A stretch of DNA of 8,442 nucleotides from an uncultured Chloroflexota bacterium (GTDB taxonomy: Bacteria > Chloroflexota > Anaerolineae > Aggregatilineales > Phototrophicaceae): NCBI GenBank assembly GCA_903904765.1, contig CAIVEA010000506.1:1-8442 (forward strand), read 5' to 3'. The notes under the pieces are model-generated. The model was not told where the DNA came from, ran no database searches, and saw nothing but the letters and a program-made list of their open reading frames with translations. Each line of letters begins with the position of its first letter. Positions within the stretch are counted from its first letter, which is position 1. Positions 5,102 through 8,442 of this stretch are shown piece by piece. The translations under genes were made by a program, and so were the position numbers.

Positions 5102-6930
5102 GGAATGTAGACGGTGGTCAGCGGCGCGAAGGGCGATACTGCCAGTAATACCTGATCGGTGCGCGGGTCGAGTTGGAGCGTGTGCAACGCTGTTCCCACT
5201 TCCGACCCGCGCGTCACCTTCACCTGCGTCCCCATGCGCTCTACCACCTGCAACCACACCTGCTGCGGCAGGCGGTTGTCCATCCGAATCCAGCCAGCCG
5301 CCTCCCAGCCGCCACCGTTCGCCTCAAAATCGTTGGTGTAGCCCAGTTCCGGCACGGCGATATCATCCAGCGCCAGCCCCGGCTGCGTGACGGCATCATC
5401 CATAATCACATCGAAGCGCACTTGAATGCGCTTTCCGGCATAAGCATCCAGCGACAAGCGTTCATTCAGCCAGCCTACACTGACTCCGGTATAGCCGGGG
5501 CCGACGGCGCTGTTCAGCGGGTTGGTGGCATCCATCGAAGGGGTCGCCAGCGGTGTCCACGTCGCGCCATCGTCGGTGCTAACGGCGACATAGCCGTAAT
5601 CCCAGAAGTCCTCAAGGTCATACCACACCTTATAGGTCAGGCTGGCGCTCGTCAATCCGGTCAGGTCGAAAGTGCGGGTAAGCGTGGTGCGGCTGCGATC
5701 AGCGCGGTTGCTGTACCACATCCACTGCCCGCTGACAGGCTGCGTGGGGATGACTGCCACTTCGGTGGGGGCAGTCAGGCCGAGTGTGAGTTTGCGCCGT
5801 GTGCCGAGGTTGTTCAGCACATAGTAGTCAGTAGCGTACTGGTTAGACTGCGCCTGTTGCTGTGCCGGATACTCCGTCCACACCTGAAGCGGCGGCGGGC
5901 TGCTGATGTCGCGCAAGGCATTGTAGCCATAGCGCCCGTCGTCCAGTGTGGGGTCGAGCAGTTGGTTCGCCAGCACCCAATCCGCGAACAGGCTATCCAC
6001 GCCCTCCTGCCCCAGTTGGCGCAGCGTGTGGTCGAAGGATTCCAGCCCCAGCAACGGGTCGGCACTCAGGGCGCGCAGCGCGTCATCCCCGAAACGTTGC
6101 ACGAAGTACGTCACGAACAGCAGCGCCGCGCCGTAGTTGGGCGCACGCGAACCGTCCTCGTTCCATGAATTGAGCTGGGTTTGCGGGTTGCCTAAGAAAG
6201 CATAGGCAAAGCCCTTCGTCCCGAACAAGCGTAACTCGGTATACGACGAGAAGCCTTCGTTCAGCCACAGCGCCTCGTTGGGCTGCATGTTGTAGCGAAT
6301 CATGTGCTGGAACTCGTGGGCGATCACGCTTTCGATGTAGGGGTTATCCACATTCATGCCGTGCAGCGCGTCCGCGTTGAAATAGAACATCTCGCGTTCG
6401 TTACTGCTGGGCTGCACGGCGCGGGGCTGGCTGTTGCGGCTGCTGAAGTAGGCCGCCACGCTTCCACCTAAACCGCTGGCAAACAGGCCGTGTATGCGTG
6501 GGTCGCCGTCAATGCCGGGGCTGGCTTCCTCGCCCCACAATTCCCGCACCGGGTTGTAGATGCGCTGGTCGAAGCCCTCTGCCAAGCGCCGTAGGCCGCC
6601 TTCGTCCAGATCGAGGCCGTTTTGCACCCACAGGTAAATATGGTCGCCGATCACATGCAGCGTGGCCTGCACCTCATACTCCACCTGTTCGCTGGTGTTG
6701 CTGGCTTTGAATACAGCCTGATCGCCCAGATGCAGCGACGGGGCGCTGGTCGGCAGTGGGGGCAGGTCGAGCAGGTCACGATAGTCGCGGGCAATCTGCA
6801 CTTCGTCCAGCGGGGGCGGCACGGTTTCTTCCAGCGCGGTGCGCGTCGGATACGGGTCGGAAGGCTGCGCGGCGGCAGATACAGTAAAAAGACACACACA
6901 GCACAGCAGAACAAACACAATCCGGCGCAT
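5071..6930 (-). CDS. Secreted zinc metalloprotease (gluzincin) with immune-inhibitor-A-like C-terminal domain
   Basis: This is a 619-residue exported peptidase that probably cleaves extracellular protein. A signal peptide covers residues 1-21 (MRR, hydrophobic VFVLLCCVCLFTV, SAAA before Q22). The catalytic region has HEFQH at 205-209, supplying two zinc-binding histidines and the catalytic Glu206, and WLNEGFSSY with Glu225 as the likely third ligand, the gluzincin pattern. The spacing and the LNEG motif resemble peptidase families M30 and M6-like proteins; I cannot fix the family. From about residue 400 to 560 lies a beta-sandwich resembling the C-terminus of immune inhibitor A: WYSNRADRSRTTLTRTFDLT, then a YDLEDFWDYGYVAVSTDDG motif and an ALDDIAVPE strand. 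The start at 6930 is preferred because AGGAG is 6 nt away; ATG 6936 would abut it. The 3' end overlaps the kinase gene, leaving no room for a terminator. The nearest regulator is the interrupted kinase, but no link is shown. Confidence 0.88.
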   Translation of the reverse strand: MRRIVFVLLCCVCLFTVSAAAQPSDPYPTRTALEETVPPPLDEVQIARDYRDLLDLPPLPTSAPSLHLGDQAVFKASNTSEQVEYEVQATLHVIGDHIYLWVQNGLDLDEGGLRRLAEGFDQRIYNPVRELWGEEASPGIDGDPRIHGLFASGLGGSVAAYFSSRNSQPRAVQPSSNEREMFYFNADALHGMNVDNPYIESVIAHEFQHMIRYNMQPNEALWLNEGFSSYTELRLFGTKGFAYAFLGNPQTQLNSWNEDGSRAPNYGAALLFVTYFVQRFGDDALRALSADPLLGLESFDHTLRQLGQEGVDSLFADWVLANQLLDPTLDDGRYGYNALRDISSPPPLQVWTEYPAQQQAQSNQYATDYYVLNNLGTRRKLTLGLTAPTEVAVIPTQPVSGQWMWYSNRADRSRTTLTRTFDLTGLTSASLTYKVWYDLEDFWDYGYVAVSTDDGATWTPLATPSMDATNPLNSAVGPGYTGVSVGWLNERLSLDAYAGKRIQVRFDVIMDDAVTQPGLALDDIAVPELGYTNDFEANGGGWEAAGWIRMDNRLPQQVWLQVVERMGTQVKVTRGSEVGTALHTLQLDPRTDQVLLAVSPFAPLTTVYIPYTLKVALDE

Positions 6931-6936
6931 ACCCAT

Positions 6937-6941
6937 CTCCT
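6937..6941 (-). promoter_or_regulatory. Ribosome binding site that decides the protease start
   Basis: On the minus strand AGGAG directly abuts the ATG at 6934-6936 and sits 6 nt before the ATG at 6928-6930. The second ATG is therefore the likely start, which removes Met-Gly from the N-terminus. Confidence 0.65.
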
Positions 6942-6950
6942 GAAAATGCC

Positions 6951-7005
6951 CTCACCCCCGTCCCTTCTCCCAACCGCTGAGTACGGCTAGGAGAGGGGAG
7001 AAAGG
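6951..7005. repeat. CT/GA-rich hairpin element in an intergenic gap
   Basis: A pyrimidine-rich left part (CTCACCCCCGTCCCTTCTCCC, 6951-6971) is followed by a purine-rich right part (GGAGAGGGGAGAAAGG, 6990-7005). TTCTCCC (6965-6971) pairs with GGGAGAA (6996-7002) across a 24-nt loop. Elements of this type are, from memory, widespread dispersed repeats in Chloroflexota and cyanobacteria. Here it lies after the acetyltransferase gene and before the protease start, so it may also act as a terminator or an mRNA stabiliser. A weak -10-like TATAGT (minus strand, 7020-7025) lies beside it; no promoter is assigned. Confidence 0.5.
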
Positions 7006-7079
7006 CGGCATAGAAACACACTATACTTGCTTTATACCCTCCGCCCTGACGCGCAACGGAAGGGATGGGGAGGAGATAC

Positions 7080-8000
7080 TCACTCCCACTCGAACACCGT
7101 CGGCCAGATCACCCGACCGGGCAGACGCTTGCCCGCTAATAGCTGGGCATGGTACTCATCAAATGCGCCGGATGCAAGCGGACAGGCCATCGCTGCATCC
7201 CACGTTTGCTGCACGGGTTCGCCAAACACGGGCGCGGAGGCCGAACGCGCATGTAGCGGCAGGTGCAGCGTCCGCCCACCCACCGCCAGCGCCCCGGCCA
7301 CGCGCCGCGCCGCCTGTGCATCCCGCGCCAGAAACAGGCGCGGCTTGGTGGGTTCGCGCAGGGCAGTGCGCGTGTAGCCGATGATCTCGCCATCCAGCAC
7401 ATGCACCCGCGCCTCGATAGCTGTGTTGATCGAAAGCCAATCCAGCAGGAACGCGCCGGGGCGAATGGCGAAATCCACCGCGCTCTCCTCATGCTCCCAC
7501 AGCGCCATCAGCGCGGGCAAATCGGCCTCACGCGGGGGACGGCTGGTGATGCCGTCCGGCGCGGGCAGGCCAGCGGAGGGTAAGGTGATGACGGGCGGGC
7601 CATACACATGCTGCACATAGCCGAAACGCGGGTAATAAGTGGGATGCCCCACGAGAAAACTCAGGCTGTACCCCTTGCGGCGGGCGATGGCATGGCCTTC
7701 CTGCACCAGCGCCGCGCCCACCCCCTGCCCCTGCGCCGAAGGGTCAACCGCCACCGGCGCGAGCAGCACAGCGTTCAGGTCGGCCTCCAGCATCCGCAGC
7801 ATGAGGGGCGTGAACAGGATGTGACCGAGGACGCGCCCCTCGCGCTCCGCCACCAGCGACAGATCGGGGTCGAAACCGGGGCGCTGGCGCAGGCAGGCCA
7901 CCAGCAGCGACTCGTCCAACCGTTCGCCAAAGGCGCGGACGTTGATGAGGCCGACATCGCCATAATCGGCGGGCGTTTCAGGGCGAATGATGAGGGTCAT
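7080..8000 (-). CDS. GNAT-family N-acetyltransferase (YhbS-like) with a second GNAT-like C-terminal half
   Basis: This 306-residue enzyme probably transfers an acetyl group from acetyl-CoA to an amine; the substrate is unknown. The N-terminal domain (about 1-140) starts MTLIIRPETPADY and has the acetyl-CoA pyrophosphate-binding loop QGQGVG (90-95) after the strand LAPVAVDP. It then has GHPTYYPRFGY (118-128), typical of YhbS-like acetyltransferases (COG3153). Residues from about 150 restart with a GNAT-like RPPREADLPALMALW, continue with VLDGEIIGYTRT and lack a clear CoA loop, so this half may be a degenerate second GNAT fold. The start at 8000 is chosen over in-frame upstream ATGs (8022, 8079) because the similarity begins there. 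GAGG at 8012-8015 precedes it by 11 nt and overlaps the upstream gene's stop. This suggests a minus-strand operon with translational coupling. The protein is cytoplasmic, with no signal peptide. Confidence 0.88.
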   Translation of the reverse strand: MTLIIRPETPADYGDVGLINVRAFGERLDESLLVACLRQRPGFDPDLSLVAEREGRVLGHILFTPLMLRMLEADLNAVLLAPVAVDPSAQGQGVGAALVQEGHAIARRKGYSLSFLVGHPTYYPRFGYVQHVYGPPVITLPSAGLPAPDGITSRPPREADLPALMALWEHEESAVDFAIRPGAFLLDWLSINTAIEARVHVLDGEIIGYTRTALREPTKPRLFLARDAQAARRVAGALAVGGRTLHLPLHARSASAPVFGEPVQQTWDAAMACPLASGAFDEYHAQLLAGKRLPGRVIWPTVFEWE

Positions 8001-8013
8001 ACAGGTTCTATCC

Positions 8014-8442
8014 TCAAGGTGCATTAACGCACTGGTATAGGTTAGTCTCGACCATTTCCAACCGTTGGCACGGGCCAACATACTCTAACGCATAATCCCA
8101 CTGCTGTGTGCAGGTATCGGATGAACTTAGCCTATGGCCTTCTATACGAGTGGGCGAAATCAAGTGGGTTTCATCCGTCGTACCCATATAGGTAGTTACA
8201 TAAACGCCGCGTGACGAATGCGTGGTCTGCACACCATTTTCATCAGCCACGCCTGCTTGCAAACTGACCGATGACAGAAACATTCCGGCGCGATTCCAGC
8301 TATGTCTGATATCGAGTAGACCACGCCGATCCAGCGCATCTATCACTATGTGATTATCAAGAATCGAGATGCGAACTGATTCCGGGACAATCTCTTGTGT
8401 TTCACCATAGAGATCAGCGCAACCCTTCACCGTATACATCCC
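8014..8442 (-). CDS. Hypothetical protein, N-terminal end possibly beyond the window
   Basis: I do not recognise this gene. The reading frame is open to the right edge, with 142 residues visible. An ATG at 8437-8439 is preceded in frame by GGG and then the window ends, so the true start may lie outside. The visible part looks like a beta-rich soluble domain with four cysteines, three of them in the last 35 or so residues (SSSDTCTQQWDYALEYVGPC, then YQC near the end), which could form disulfides in an exported protein. Serine/threonine content is high in the middle. Its TGA stop (8014-8016) is 13 nt before the acetyltransferase start, and the acetyltransferase ribosome binding site overlaps it, so the two are probably co-transcribed. 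The function is unknown. Confidence 0.65.
   Translation of the reverse strand, partial: GMYTVKGCADLYGETQEIVPESVRISILDNHIVIDALDRRGLLDIRHSWNRAGMFLSSVSLQAGVADENGVQTTHSSRGVYVTTYMGTTDETHLISPTRIEGHRLSSSDTCTQQWDYALEYVGPCQRLEMVETNLYQCVNAP

Noticed and set aside
5173..6168. 331-codon open frame on the plus strand opposite the protease
   Set aside because: It is antisense to a clearly coding gene with HEFQH and a signal peptide, and the product has no recognisable feature.
8001..8081. N-terminal extension of the acetyltransferase to ATG 8081
   Set aside because: GNAT similarity begins at MTLIIRP (8000). The extension would overlap the upstream coding sequence by most of its length.

Overview
The window reads as chromosomal DNA of a free-living bacterium with moderately high GC. 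It carries a family-5 ABC solute-binding protein, a soluble multi-PAS histidine kinase, a secreted zinc metalloprotease with an immune-inhibitor-A-type C-terminal domain, and a two-part GNAT acetyltransferase. This mix, with the style of the proteins and of the small hypothetical genes, suggests a Chloroflexota (Anaerolineae-like) origin. That is inference from family resemblance; no rRNA, tRNA or other marker gene is present. I see no mobile element, CRISPR array, phage gene or origin.

Layout, left to right. Positions 1-996 (minus) hold the N-terminal 332 residues of an exported peptide/solute-binding protein, cut by the window edge. A non-coding stretch of about 360 nt carries its promoter and the upstream region of a small plus-strand membrane protein (1360-1875). 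That gene converges on an 81-residue hypothetical gene (1951-2196, minus), and the two share a perfect 17-bp terminator hairpin at 1909-1946. Positions 2197-2794 are about 600 nt without a credible gene. They hold an AT-rich island with two divergent promoter candidates, one pointing left and one right, and a GC-rich leader with palindromes just before the kinase gene.

Positions 2795-5101 are one continuous reading frame for a cytoplasmic sensor histidine kinase (four PAS modules, then HisKA and HATPase). It is interrupted by a single in-frame TAA at 4211-4213, inside the fourth PAS. Its first PAS looks like a LOV domain that has lost the photoactive cysteine and the usual flavin-contact residues. 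PAS3 and PAS4 are an exact-period 384-bp tandem duplication. The kinase 3' end overlaps by 31 bp the 3' end of the convergent secreted metalloprotease gene (5071-6930, minus).

Upstream of the protease is a CT/GA-rich hairpin repeat. It is followed by a likely two-gene minus-strand operon: a hypothetical protein running off the right edge (8014-8442) and a YhbS-like acetyltransferase (7080-8000), spaced by 13 nt.

No response regulator accompanies the kinase, so its output is unknown. I see no clearly new multi-gene system. The observations most worth a second look are the interrupted kinase with its intact catalytic core, its cysteine-less LOV-like sensor, and the structured leader in front of it.
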